Shown piece by piece: positions 5,934 through 12,457 of a stretch of 13,065 nucleotides of DNA. The position numbers and the translations under genes were made by a program. Position 1 is the first letter of the stretch, and the number at the start of each line of letters is the position of its first letter. The notes under the pieces were generated by a model. It was given only the letters and a program-made list of their open reading frames with translations. It was not told the DNA's origin and ran no database searches. The DNA lies in contig CALLDR010000211.1 of the NCBI GenBank assembly GCA_937997955.1, forward strand, positions 1 to 13,065. Reading direction: 5' to 3'. The stretch is from an uncultured Emergencia sp. GTDB lineage: Bacteria; Bacillota; Clostridia; Peptostreptococcales; Anaerovoracaceae.

Positions 5934-5959
5934 TATGACTTGATTTGTTATGACTTGAT
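5934..5959. repeat. Pair of 11-bp direct repeats in the leader
   Basis: TATGACTTGAT occurs at 5934-5944 and again at 5949-5959, 15 bp apart, between the promoter and the ribosome binding site of the 103-residue gene. It could be a tandem protein-binding site or a small duplication. Confidence 0.6.
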
Positions 5960-5980
5960 ATCAGTTTTCTGTTTGAGATG

Positions 5981-6009
5981 ACTATATCATATATTGGAAT
6001 TGATAGCAA
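5981..6009 (-). promoter_or_regulatory. Promoter of the 103-residue membrane protein gene
   Basis: On the minus strand TTGCTA (6004-6009) and TATAGT (5981-5986) are 17 bp apart. The start would lie near 5974, giving a leader of about 70 bases with the direct repeats inside it. The rest of the 5902-6313 gap contains pyrimidine-rich sequence, one copy of the dispersed repeat and a 7-bp inverted repeat (6267-6293), but no gene I can support. Confidence 0.8.
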
Positions 6010-6159
6010 GCATTCTGCGTAAAATTAAGAATTTTTAAGAAATAGCCCGAGGCGTTCAGCATATAAGGCGCCGCTCATATTCCTTATTTTTACCACATCT
6101 ATCCTTATTTATCTATACTCCTTTATGCTCGTCTATACGCTTCAATGCTTTTCTCAGCT

Positions 6160-6240
6160 CTATGCCGTGCGTTTTCCAAATCTGCCAAAATGTTTTCAAT
6201 AGAAAAAAACGTCTATAAAAAAACCTTCTATCTGCCATCG
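6160..6240. repeat. Dispersed repeat, copy 1
   Basis: The core (6160-6210) is nearly identical to 8038-8088, including CGTTTTC-type and GTTTTCAATAGAAAA blocks. The right flank (AAACCTTCT...CCATC, up to 6240) instead resembles copy 3 at 8225-8299. Read on the minus strand the core encodes FSIENILADLENARHRA in an open frame that continues SIEAYRRA and then stops. Confidence 0.7.
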
Positions 6241-6313
6241 TCAGTTTTCTCAGATGTACTAAGAACCATGCTTGCTGCTGCCAAAAAAGCATGCTCGCAA
6301 ATTCCGTATATCT

Positions 6314-6691
6314 TCATTCATCATGCTCTTGTTCGATCAGTTCTGCCCGCTCCAGCATTGTTCTCTTCTCTTTGTAAATAATCTTTCTGGTATTGCCCCA
6401 CGCGGAGGTCTGCCCGTCATAGAATGACTCCAGCTTTTCCTTGGACTTACCGTCCGCAGCTTTCGTCTGCGCATCCCCGCCCGCTTTGCTGTTCCACGGA
6501 TCGTCGTTGATACCGGAAACATAATGGCGCATCTGTTCCGCCTCTGAGCGTTCAGTCACTTCATGATCCTTATTTTTACTGGATCTGCTGACAACAGCGC
6601 CGGCAACAACCAGCGCGAGGAAGCTCAAAAGGATCGTGAACTTGTTGAACAAAAATTCGATCAAGCCTGCGAAAAAACTGACCAATCCCAT
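6314..6691 (-). CDS. Single-pass membrane protein with charged tail, unknown function
   Basis: Starting at 6691, where AAGGAG lies eight bases upstream, the protein has 125 residues. Residues about 5-45 are hydrophobic and form one long or two closely spaced membrane helices (FFAGLIEFLF, then FTILLSFLALVVAGAVV). A basic stop-transfer stretch SRSSKNKDH and a polar, highly charged tail of about 75 residues follow, ending in a likely helix rich in Glu, Arg and Lys. The tail is probably cytoplasmic. I recognise no domain. It follows the lipoprotein gene by 66 bp on the same strand and probably belongs to the same transcript. The frame opens 10 codons earlier, at 6721, without a ribosome binding site. 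Confidence 0.75.
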   Translation of the reverse strand: MGLVSFFAGLIEFLFNKFTILLSFLALVVAGAVVSRSSKNKDHEVTERSEAEQMRHYVSGINDDPWNSKAGGDAQTKAADGKSKEKLESFYDGQTSAWGNTRKIIYKEKRTMLERAELIEQEHDE

Positions 6692-6757
6692 AGATATACT
6701 CCTTCCTGCCGCGTATAACAAAATTACGATGTGATATTATCCCATGCCGCTCGATGC

Positions 6758-7195
6758 TCACTCTATTCTTTCCAGAGAATCCACAGACTGCCAGTCGAGA
6801 GAAGGAGCCTCCATCTGCTCACAGGCCTCTTCAAATTCGGCTTTCTCATATGGTCCTGAGATTTTTTCTTCGTTTACGTCTACGATATAGTAGTATTTTT
6901 TGAAATAGTTGCGCCATTCTCCTATGTTCTTAACCGGCAACCTGCATTTTACCAGAATATAATCCTCGTCATAGGCGGCCTCTTCAGCTATGCCGCTTGT
7001 CACAGGGGTGCCGATCGTCATGTCTTCCGTTTCCATCAGGCATAACGCTGTGCTTTCCGTATTGCTCCGAACAAAGGCATAATCCCCTGCCAGCTTTACC
7101 GACGTCCAGTCCGCCGCACCGGAGCAGGACGCGCATAAGCATAAGGCCAGAACGCTGGCAGTCAACAGTGCTCTCTTGTAACTTTTTCCTGTCAT
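6758..7195 (-). CDS. Putative lipoprotein, DUF3997-like
   Basis: The start at 7195 (MTGKSYKRALLTASV) follows GGGAG seven bases upstream and opens directly into a lipoprotein signal: basic residues, a hydrophobic core and a cysteine near residue 24 (CLCASCSG). The mature part begins with DWTSVKLAGDYAFVRS, continues through a DEDYILVKC strand and ends with YYYIVDVNEEKISGPYEKAEFE. That order (short beta strands, then YYIVD, then GP followed by an acidic helix) resembles DUF3997 lipoproteins of Bacillota, whose function is unknown. I recall this family from pattern alone, so the label is tentative. The longer open frame up to 7330 would bury the signal peptide and is rejected. It lies 38 bp downstream of the frameshifted membrane-protein ORF and upstream of another membrane-protein gene, suggesting one operon. 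Confidence 0.8.
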   Translation of the reverse strand: MTGKSYKRALLTASVLALCLCASCSGAADWTSVKLAGDYAFVRSNTESTALCLMETEDMTIGTPVTSGIAEEAAYDEDYILVKCRLPVKNIGEWRNYFKKYYYIVDVNEEKISGPYEKAEFEEACEQMEAPSLDWQSVDSLERIE

Positions 7196-7233
7196 TTCTC
7201 TTCTCCCGTTTGAATCAAATTTGGCAAAATGTT

Positions 7234-7347
7234 TTATATTCTCTTTATCAACCATACAACAAAAGAGATGATAAGCAAAATTCCCATTCCGCATAAAATA
7301 CCCCACAAAGGAAAAAAGGAATTCTGCCAATCAGCCCGGTCTACCAA
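7234..7347 (-). CDS. 37-codon frame, likely C-terminal part of a frameshifted membrane protein
   Basis: Right after the stop of the 109-residue ORF, another frame encodes VDRADWQNS followed by a strong membrane segment (FFPLWGILCGMGILL onward) and a basic end (WLIKRI). It has no ribosome binding site; its only possible start is a TTG (7345-7347) touching the upstream stop. Adding one T to the T-run at 7351-7355 would join it to the upstream ORF. So this is more likely the displaced fourth helix of that protein than a separate gene. Confidence 0.4.
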   Translation of the reverse strand: MVDRADWQNSFFPLWGILCGMGILLIISFVVWLIKRI

Positions 7348-7670
7348 TGCAAAAATGCCTGTACAGATATGGCTGCCGCTATTAATTTCAGATAACGGAT
7401 TGCTTGTTTTTTGAAATCCAGTTCCAGATCCCGACACAGCAAAATCAGACTCTCGAAGAAAAAAATTAAAGAACACGTGCCGCAGATATCATGTGTATAC
7501 TCCAGCAGCTTTATCCTGGCGCCGATCCTATCCGGGTTTATCGCCACAGACAGGCTTTCTGCCGGGTATAGAAGATTCGCGGCCAAGATACCCGCGCCAT
7601 GGCATACAATGCCTGCCAACAGCATAAAAGCAATTACATTATACGCTCTCTGATGATCCCGTTGTTTCAT
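7341..7670 (-). CDS. Membrane protein, unknown function, probably frameshifted near its 3' end
   Basis: From the ATG at 7670 the frame gives 109 residues with three hydrophobic segments (about 10-34, 58-79 and 92-109) and a basic N-terminus. The third segment stops abruptly after QAFLHW. The T-run TTTTT at 7351-7355 is followed in the -1 frame by a further loop and helix (7234-7347). With one extra T the two frames join into a protein of 145 residues with four membrane helices and a basic C-terminus, a more natural shape. The 5-T reading may be a true mutation, phase variation or a sequencing error. The start is moderately certain: GGGAG lies 12 bases upstream and a GTG three codons earlier is possible. 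A consensus promoter stands 150 bp upstream. The family is not recognised. Confidence 0.65.
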   Translation of the reverse strand: MKQRDHQRAYNVIAFMLLAGIVCHGAGILAANLLYPAESLSVAINPDRIGARIKLLEYTHDICGTCSLIFFFESLILLCRDLELDFKKQAIRYLKLIAAAISVQAFLHW

Positions 7671-7821
7671 ACCCTTCACTTTCTCCCTTCCCCTTCTTTC
7701 ATTTGAAATGTGCGTTTTCGTATCTGCATAGTAAACCATTGTATTGAAGCTACAGTTCGTTAGTTATGAATCTATAGCGATTCAGCGTATATACTGTTTT
7801 CAGTATTCTCTTTTTATTCAC

Positions 7822-7850
7822 ATCATATCATGATTCAGTTATCTTTGCAA
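7822..7850 (-). promoter_or_regulatory. Promoter of the membrane/lipoprotein gene cluster
   Basis: On the minus strand TTGCAA (7845-7850) and TATGAT (7822-7827) are 17 bp apart, with a start near 7815 and a 145-base leader before the first gene. The leader contains short hairpins (ATACTG/CAGTAT at 7792-7806, GAATC/GATTC nearby). A second possible promoter, TTGACA (7873-7878) with TACTGT 17 bp on, lies just upstream. Confidence 0.8.
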
Positions 7851-7874
7851 CAGTAATAAACTGCGCTGATAGTG

Positions 7875-8084
7875 TCAAGTTGTTGTGGAGTTTTTTGTTG
7901 ACAAAGTTTTAGCCAACAAATCGTACGTCGCGCTTAACCCGAAGTTGAACCCAATCCGCTTTAAATCCCGTTCAAATCGGAACTCTTCTGTCACATCGAC
8001 GGTTTGGCTGTATGCTGCCCGTAGGCTTTCCTATGCCCTATGCTGTGCGTTTTCTAAATCCGCTAAAACGTTTTCAATAGAAAA
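7875..8084 (-). pseudogene. Decayed reading frame containing repeat copy 2
   Basis: Reading from the repeat core on the minus strand gives FSIENVLADLENAQHRA, an in-frame TAG, then a further 50-codon stretch (ESLRAAYSQTVDV, later LKRIGFNFGLSATYDLL) that ends at TGA (7875-7877). No start codon with a ribosome binding site is seen. The part before the TAG matches repeat copy 1 codon for codon, with mostly silent or conservative changes, suggesting it once coded for protein. I cannot name the family; the last part faintly resembles the ribbon-helix-helix region of RelB/DinJ antitoxins, which I do not trust. Confidence 0.35.
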
Positions 8085-8088
8085 CAAA
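8038..8088. repeat. Dispersed repeat, copy 2
   Basis: This copy matches 6160-6210 with only C/T differences over most of its length and shares GTTTTCAATAGAAAAC (8070-8085) with copy 3. That block is itself an inverted repeat: GTTTTC, AATA, GAAAAC. Confidence 0.75.
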
Positions 8089-8224
8089 CTCCAAAAATTA
8101 GCAACAGCACCATGGGGTTGAGGCCTGTATTTACCACAAAAAAATCCATTTAAACCAAAAATAGCAACTTACCGGACTGTAAATTCGCTTTTCATCTGTA
8201 ATTTATCCTTCCGATGGCCATTTT

Positions 8225-8299
8225 GTTTTCTAAATTCAAAAAAACGTTTTCAATAGAAAACAAAACCGACTAAAATGAAAACCTTCTGCCTACCCATCT
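8225..8299. repeat. Dispersed repeat, copy 3, abutting the ATPase remnant
   Basis: It shares GTTTTCTAAAT, ACGTTTTCAATAGAAAAC (8244-8261) and AAAACCTTCT with the other copies but lacks the middle of copy 2. Its right edge runs into the start of the DUF4143 remnant. The 8100-8225 stretch between copies is AT-rich, with a repeated TAGCAAC, and shows no gene. Confidence 0.65.
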
Positions 8300-8303
8300 T
8301 GCA

Positions 8304-8848
8304 GCATTTCTCTCTCTTCTATCGGAAACACCCTTTCCAGTGAAGGCTTACTGGAAAGCGGCAACCGCAAAGCTTCTCCCAGCGCCCACACGGTACAAGC
8401 ATATGTGAATGCTCTGCTCGAAAGCTATTTTTTCTACGAGATCAAGCGGTTTGATATCAAGGGCAAGGAGTACCTGCGGACCCTGGGCAAATATTATATC
8501 GTTGACATCGGACTTCGCAATTCCCTGCTTGGTTTCCGTGATCGAGACCGAGGTCATGCCATTGAAAACGTGGTGTATTTTGAACTGCTGCGCAGGGGCT
8601 GCGACGTGGCCATCGGCAAAATAGGCAGCGCTGAAGTGGATTTCATCGCTACGACGGCTGACGATAAAAAGTATATTCAAGTGACAGAATCTATGCTCAG
8701 TGAGGATGTCCGCAGCAGAGAACTGACTCCGCTGCGGAAAATCAGAGATAACTATGAAAAGATCGTCCTATCCCTTGACCCTGGCCTTGACGCTTCCTAC
8801 GACGGCATCAAATCCATAAACCTGATCCACTGGCTGCTGGGCGAGTAG
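8304..8848 (+). pseudogene. C-terminal remnant of an AAA ATPase with DUF4143 domain
   Basis: This is the only plus-strand coding material. The frame certainly covers 8342-8848, and similarity seems to begin near 8304 with an FLSSIGNTLSS-like stretch. The diagnostic DUF4143 parts follow: FFYEIKRFDIKGKEYL, KYYIVDIGLRNSLLG, IENVVYFELLRRG, a PD-(D/E)XK-like EVDFIA, and IKSINLIHWLLGE at the end. Complete proteins of this type have about 400 residues with an N-terminal P-loop ATPase domain. Here that whole domain and any start signal are absent, and repeat copy 3 stands in its place. A GTG at 8405 has no ribosome binding site. The family is often horizontally acquired and its function is poorly known. 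The terminator after the stop codon is intact. Confidence 0.8.
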
Positions 8849-8855
8849 TTCCACC

Positions 8856-8900
8856 AAAAAAGCACCTCATACCATATCTCACGGTACGAAGTGCTTTTTT
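8856..8900. terminator. Bidirectional terminator between the ATPase remnant and ileS
   Basis: AAAAAAGCAC (8856-8865) pairs with GTGCTTTTTT (8891-8900), with an inner TACC/GGTA stem. T-runs arise on both strands, so it can end the plus-strand remnant and the minus-strand ileS transcript. Confidence 0.85.
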
Positions 8901-8972
8901 CATTCACGCTGTCATTCTATGATTCTGATGCGCTCTGTTATCGTTTTCAATCGGCTCTTTCGCAGGCGCTTC

Positions 8973-11900
8973 CTACACTCTCTCCACGCCGATGCCGGTC
9001 TTGTGGCCGTTCAGGTCGTAGGTGTCCAGACCGCTGCCGGCTTCGATAGCCACAGCCAGGGTTTCCTTCTTGATATAGTCGGCAAAATCGTCGATGGCGG
9101 CCTGCACGTCCTCGTCGGCTTCCACAGAAATCCTGATGTTGTCCATCATTTCGTAATCGTTGGACTTTCTCATCTGCTGTACCTTGGAGATCAGCTCTCT
9201 CGCCAGACCTTCCTTTGCCAGCTCAGGGGTCACCGTGGTCTCCAGAATGGTGAACACGTTGTTTTCCATAGCTACGGCAAAGCCTTCCTTTGCGTTGATT
9301 CTCACGTCGACAAACTCTTTCTCGATGACAACGTCTTCTCCGTCCAGATTCAGAGTCATCGTGCCTTCTTCCAGCCGCGATACGGCTGCCGCGGCGTCTT
9401 CCTTTGCCAGAGCCGCGCCGAAGGCTTTGATCTTCTTGCCCAGGACAGGTCCGGCTACCTTGAAGTTCGGCTTCAGAGTGAAGTTCATATACTGATCCAG
9501 CTCCTCAGCGAAGACTACCTTCTTCACATTGAGCTCTTCCATGATCAGCGGCGTCAGGTCCTCGATGGTATCCTTGTACTTGCCGTCTACCAGGATCTCT
9601 GACAGCGGCTGTCTTACTTTGATCCTCTCCTTTTCTCTGGTTCCTCTGCCCAGAGCCACCAGGGTTCTGACCAGATCCATTCTCTCCTCCACCTTCTTGT
9701 CGATGAGGGCTTCGTTTGCTTCCGGGAAGTAAGCCACATGAACGGTTTCCTCGCCGGTCAGCTTGGTGTAGATCTCATCAGATAGGAACGGAGAGATCGG
9801 CGCGATCAGCTTTGCCGTGCCCACCAGAATTTCGTAGGTCGTGGCGTAGACGCTCTTCTTGTCCTCTGTCATCTCTTCCGCGTAGAATCTTCTTCTCGCT
9901 CTTCTGATATACCAGTTGGACAGATCCTCCGCCACAAACTCCGTGATGGCTCTCACGGTCTTCATGTGGTCGTAGTGATCCATGTAGTCGGTCACGTCCT
10001 TGACCAGCTGGTTGTACTTGGACAGAATCCAGCGGTCAAGCTCCGGCCGCTTGTCGTAGTCCACGGTCAGGGCCGCAGCGTCCACATCGTCCAGTCCGGC
10101 GTACAGAACAAAGAAGTTGTATACGTTTTTCAGGGTTCCGAAGAACTTGCTGACCACATCGATGAGGCCGTCCTCGTCGAACTTGGTCGGCGTCCATGCC
10201 GGGGAAACGGACAGCAGATACCAGCGGGTGGCGTCCGCGCCGTATTTATCAAAGAGCTCAAACGGCGAAACCGTGTTGCCTCTGGATTTGGACATCTTCT
10301 TGCCCTCTTTGTCCAGGATCAGGTCGTTGACCAGCACGTTTCTGTACGGCGCCTGGCCTTTGATAAAGGTGGAGATGGCCATGAGGGAGTAGAACCAGCC
10401 TCTGGTCTGGTCGATGCCCTCGCAGATGAAGTCAGCCGGGAACAGCTTTTCATCGAAGATGTCTTTGTTCTCAAACGGATAGTGCCACTGGGCAAACGGC
10501 ATCGCGCCGGAGTCAAACCAGCAGTCCATGACCTCCGGAATCCTCTGCATAGTCTTGCCGCACTTCGGGCAGGTGATGTGTACGTCGTCTACGTACGGTC
10601 TGTGCAGCTCGATGGAAGCGTCGATATCCTCGATAGCCTTCTCAGCCAGCTCTTCTCTGCTGCCCATACATTCCAGATTGCCGCATTCGCAGCGCCAGAT
10701 CGGAATCGGGGTGCCCCAGTATCTGGATCTGGAGATGGCCCAGTCCTTGACCTCTGCCAGCCAGTTTCCGAATCTCTTCTCGCCGACGAATTCAGGGAAC
10801 CAATTGACTGTGTTGTTATTCTCAACAAGCTGGTCCTTCAGATCGCTCATCTTAATGTACCAGCTCGGCTTCGCGTAGTAAACCAGCGGCGTGCCGCATC
10901 TCCAGCAGTGCGGATAATTATGGGCAAGCTTGTTCTTCGCGAAGATCTTGTTGTCCTGGGCCAGATATTTGATGATGTCCACGTCCAGTCCGTCCTCCAT
11001 GACAAACCGGCCGGCCCAAGGGGTCTCGGTGTAGCAGCCTCTCTCGTCAACCGGCTGCAGCATCGGCAGGTCGTACTTGCGTCCGCACTGATAGTCGTCT
11101 TCACCGAAGGCAGGCGCCGTGTGGACGATACCGGTACCGTCTTCCACGGATACATAGTCCATGCAGGTGACGAAGAACGCCTTCTTGCCGCCTTCCGGCT
11201 TGACAAACGGCATCAGCTGCTCGTATTCGATGTATTCCAGATCGCTGCCCTTCATTTCGGCGGTGATCTCATACTTGCCCTCGCCTAAAACCTTGTTCGC
11301 CAGCGCCTTCGCCACATAGAATACGTTGCCCTCTTCATCGCCTTCCAGCATCCTGGCCTTGATATAGTCGATGTCAGGACCCACTGTCAGCACGGTGTTG
11401 GACGCCAGGGTCCAAGGGGTCGTGGTCCATGCCAGGAAGTATTCGTTTTCTGCGTCAACTCTCTTGAACTTGCAGACCAGGGTGTTGACCTTGACTTCCT
11501 TGTAGCCCTGTGCCACCTCGTGGGAAGCCAGACCGGTTCCGCACCGCGGGCAGTAAGGCAGGATCTTGTGGCCTTCGTAGATCAGTCCCGCCTTGAAGAA
11601 CTCTTTCAAAATCCACCAGCAGGATTCAATATAGTTGTTGTCCAGCGTGATATACGGATCGTCCAGATCCACCAGATATCCCATTCTCTCGGACATCTCT
11701 CTCCACATGCCGGTATAGGTGAATACGGATTCCCGGCACTTCTGGTTGAACTCTTTGATGCCGTACTTCTCGATATCCTGCTTGCCGCTCATGTTCAGCT
11801 GCTTTTCTACTTCGATCTCTACCGGCAGGCCGTGCGTGTCCCATCCGGCCTTTCTGTTGACCTGAAAGCCCTTCATGGTCTTATACCGGCAGATGGAGTC

Positions 11901-12092
11901 CTTCAGAGTTCTCGCCATGACGTGGTGAATGCCCGGCTTGCCGTTGGCCGTCGGAGGGCCCTCATAGAATACGAACCTCGGCTGCCCGTCTCTGGCAGTC
12001 ACACACTTCTGAAGAAGGTCTTCTTCTTTCCATTTTTCCACCTGCTCGTTCTGCACTTCACAAACAGGCTTGTCTGATAATTTCTCAAACAT
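8973..12092 (-). CDS. ileS: Isoleucyl-tRNA synthetase, type 2 (IleRS2-like) with altered HIGH motif
   Basis: The enzyme charges tRNA-Ile with isoleucine in the cytoplasm. With the start at 12092 (MFEKLSDKPV) it has 1039 residues, the size of the long, eukaryote-like type 2 enzymes. The catalytic Rossmann fold carries GIHH (residues 54-57) where class I enzymes normally have HIGH, and an intact KMSKS (599-603). The editing domain that removes misacylated valine shows WTTTPWT (222-228) and GTGIVHTAPAFGEDD (319-333). Cysteine pairs CPRCG, CWRCG, CECG and CPKCG suggest zinc sites. The C-terminal anticodon-binding and tail domains follow. A longer frame to 12146 would start inside the T-box terminator and is rejected. 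The gene is controlled by a T-box leader (12130-12375). GXHH in type 2 enzymes has been linked to very high mupirocin resistance, from memory of published work. Confidence 0.97.
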   Translation of the reverse strand: MFEKLSDKPVCEVQNEQVEKWKEEDLLQKCVTARDGQPRFVFYEGPPTANGKPGIHHVMARTLKDSICRYKTMKGFQVNRKAGWDTHGLPVEIEVEKQLNMSGKQDIEKYGIKEFNQKCRESVFTYTGMWREMSERMGYLVDLDDPYITLDNNYIESCWWILKEFFKAGLIYEGHKILPYCPRCGTGLASHEVAQGYKEVKVNTLVCKFKRVDAENEYFLAWTTTPWTLASNTVLTVGPDIDYIKARMLEGDEEGNVFYVAKALANKVLGEGKYEITAEMKGSDLEYIEYEQLMPFVKPEGGKKAFFVTCMDYVSVEDGTGIVHTAPAFGEDDYQCGRKYDLPMLQPVDERGCYTETPWAGRFVMEDGLDVDIIKYLAQDNKIFAKNKLAHNYPHCWRCGTPLVYYAKPSWYIKMSDLKDQLVENNNTVNWFPEFVGEKRFGNWLAEVKDWAISRSRYWGTPIPIWRCECGNLECMGSREELAEKAIEDIDASIELHRPYVDDVHITCPKCGKTMQRIPEVMDCWFDSGAMPFAQWHYPFENKDIFDEKLFPADFICEGIDQTRGWFYSLMAISTFIKGQAPYRNVLVNDLILDKEGKKMSKSRGNTVSPFELFDKYGADATRWYLLSVSPAWTPTKFDEDGLIDVVSKFFGTLKNVYNFFVLYAGLDDVDAAALTVDYDKRPELDRWILSKYNQLVKDVTDYMDHYDHMKTVRAITEFVAEDLSNWYIRRARRRFYAEEMTEDKKSVYATTYEILVGTAKLIAPISPFLSDEIYTKLTGEETVHVAYFPEANEALIDKKVEERMDLVRTLVALGRGTREKERIKVRQPLSEILVDGKYKDTIEDLTPLIMEELNVKKVVFAEELDQYMNFTLKPNFKVAGPVLGKKIKAFGAALAKEDAAAAVSRLEEGTMTLNLDGEDVVIEKEFVDVRINAKEGFAVAMENNVFTILETTVTPELAKEGLARELISKVQQMRKSNDYEMMDNIRISVEADEDVQAAIDDFADYIKKETLAVAIEAGSGLDTYDLNGHKTGIGVERV

Positions 12093-12129
12093 GTGTCTCT
12101 CTACTTCCTTTCCTTTTCTCGAATTGGGG

Positions 12130-12375
12130 AAAAATAAAATCCCCAACCGAAAATCCTGCTTTTCGATTAGGGACGATTTGATCTAAACCGCGGTACCACC
12201 CTAGTTGCATACCTCTAACAAGGCGCCTCTCATTAAAGTGTCAGACTCCGGAGTGATATTCGCCGCTGGCTTCACCGACCGCCTCTCAGCTCGATCAAAG
12301 GGCTTGCGGGCCTCTGACCGCGGCGGTCTCTCTGTAAGGATCTTACACCGGGTTACTGGTTCCTTCACCGTCTGA
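12130..12375 (-). promoter_or_regulatory. Isoleucine T-box riboswitch with terminator
   Basis: On the minus strand the T-box sequence AGGGTGGTACCGCG occupies 12189-12202. Stem I closes between TCAGAC (12370-12375) and GTCTGA (12241-12246). Its specifier loop contains the isoleucine codon ATC at 12255-12257, which fits the downstream ileS. The terminator is a 14-bp stem (12140-12153 with 12160-12173) followed by a T-rich tract (12130-12139). Uncharged tRNA-Ile would pair with the specifier and the T-box and prevent terminator formation, allowing ileS transcription when isoleucine is short. Confidence 0.96.
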
Positions 12376-12407
12376 ATATGAAGTTGTAAAAACTTACGTA
12401 CCCAAAT

Positions 12408-12436
12408 ATTTTAGCATGAACCGGAGCTAATTGCAA
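12408..12436 (-). promoter_or_regulatory. Promoter of the ileS T-box transcript
   Basis: On the minus strand TTGCAA (12431-12436) and TAAAAT (12408-12413) are 17 bp apart, with a start near 12401, about 25 bases before T-box stem I. The -35 box lies only 8 bp past the ZIP gene stop codon. Confidence 0.8.
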
Positions 12437-12437
12437 G

Positions 12438-12457
12438 AAAAAACTAGCCGAGGGCCA
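12438..12457 (-). terminator. Short terminator overlapping the ZIP stop codon
   Basis: On the minus strand TGGCC/GGCTA (one G-T pair) with a 3-base loop is followed by GTTTTTT. The stem is only 5 bp and includes the last codons and the stop of the ZIP gene. It could insulate the ileS promoter from read-through. Confidence 0.45.

Noticed and set aside
6170..6239. Short minus-strand ORF starting MADRRFFYRRFF within repeat copy 1
   Set aside because: It has no ribosome binding site, and the same frame is broken in copies 2 and 3.
6267..6293. CATGCTT/AAGCATG inverted repeat as terminator of the membrane cluster
   Set aside because: It has a long loop and no T-run after the stem on the minus strand; the T-run lies inside the loop.
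7234..7476. 80-codon minus-strand frame starting at 7476
   Set aside because: Its first half overlaps the membrane-protein gene in another frame and has no ribosome binding site; only the last 37 codons look real.
6160..8299. Repeats with GTTTTC ends considered as a CRISPR array
   Set aside because: There are only three diverged copies, widely and irregularly spaced, with no uniform spacers and no cas genes.
8348..8680. Minus-strand 110-codon frame
   Set aside because: It is opposite the DUF4143 remnant, whose plus-strand motifs are unmistakable.
9966..11288. Long plus-strand open frame of 440 codons
   Set aside because: It is the complement of ileS, which has all expected motifs; the plus-strand product has no recognisable domain.
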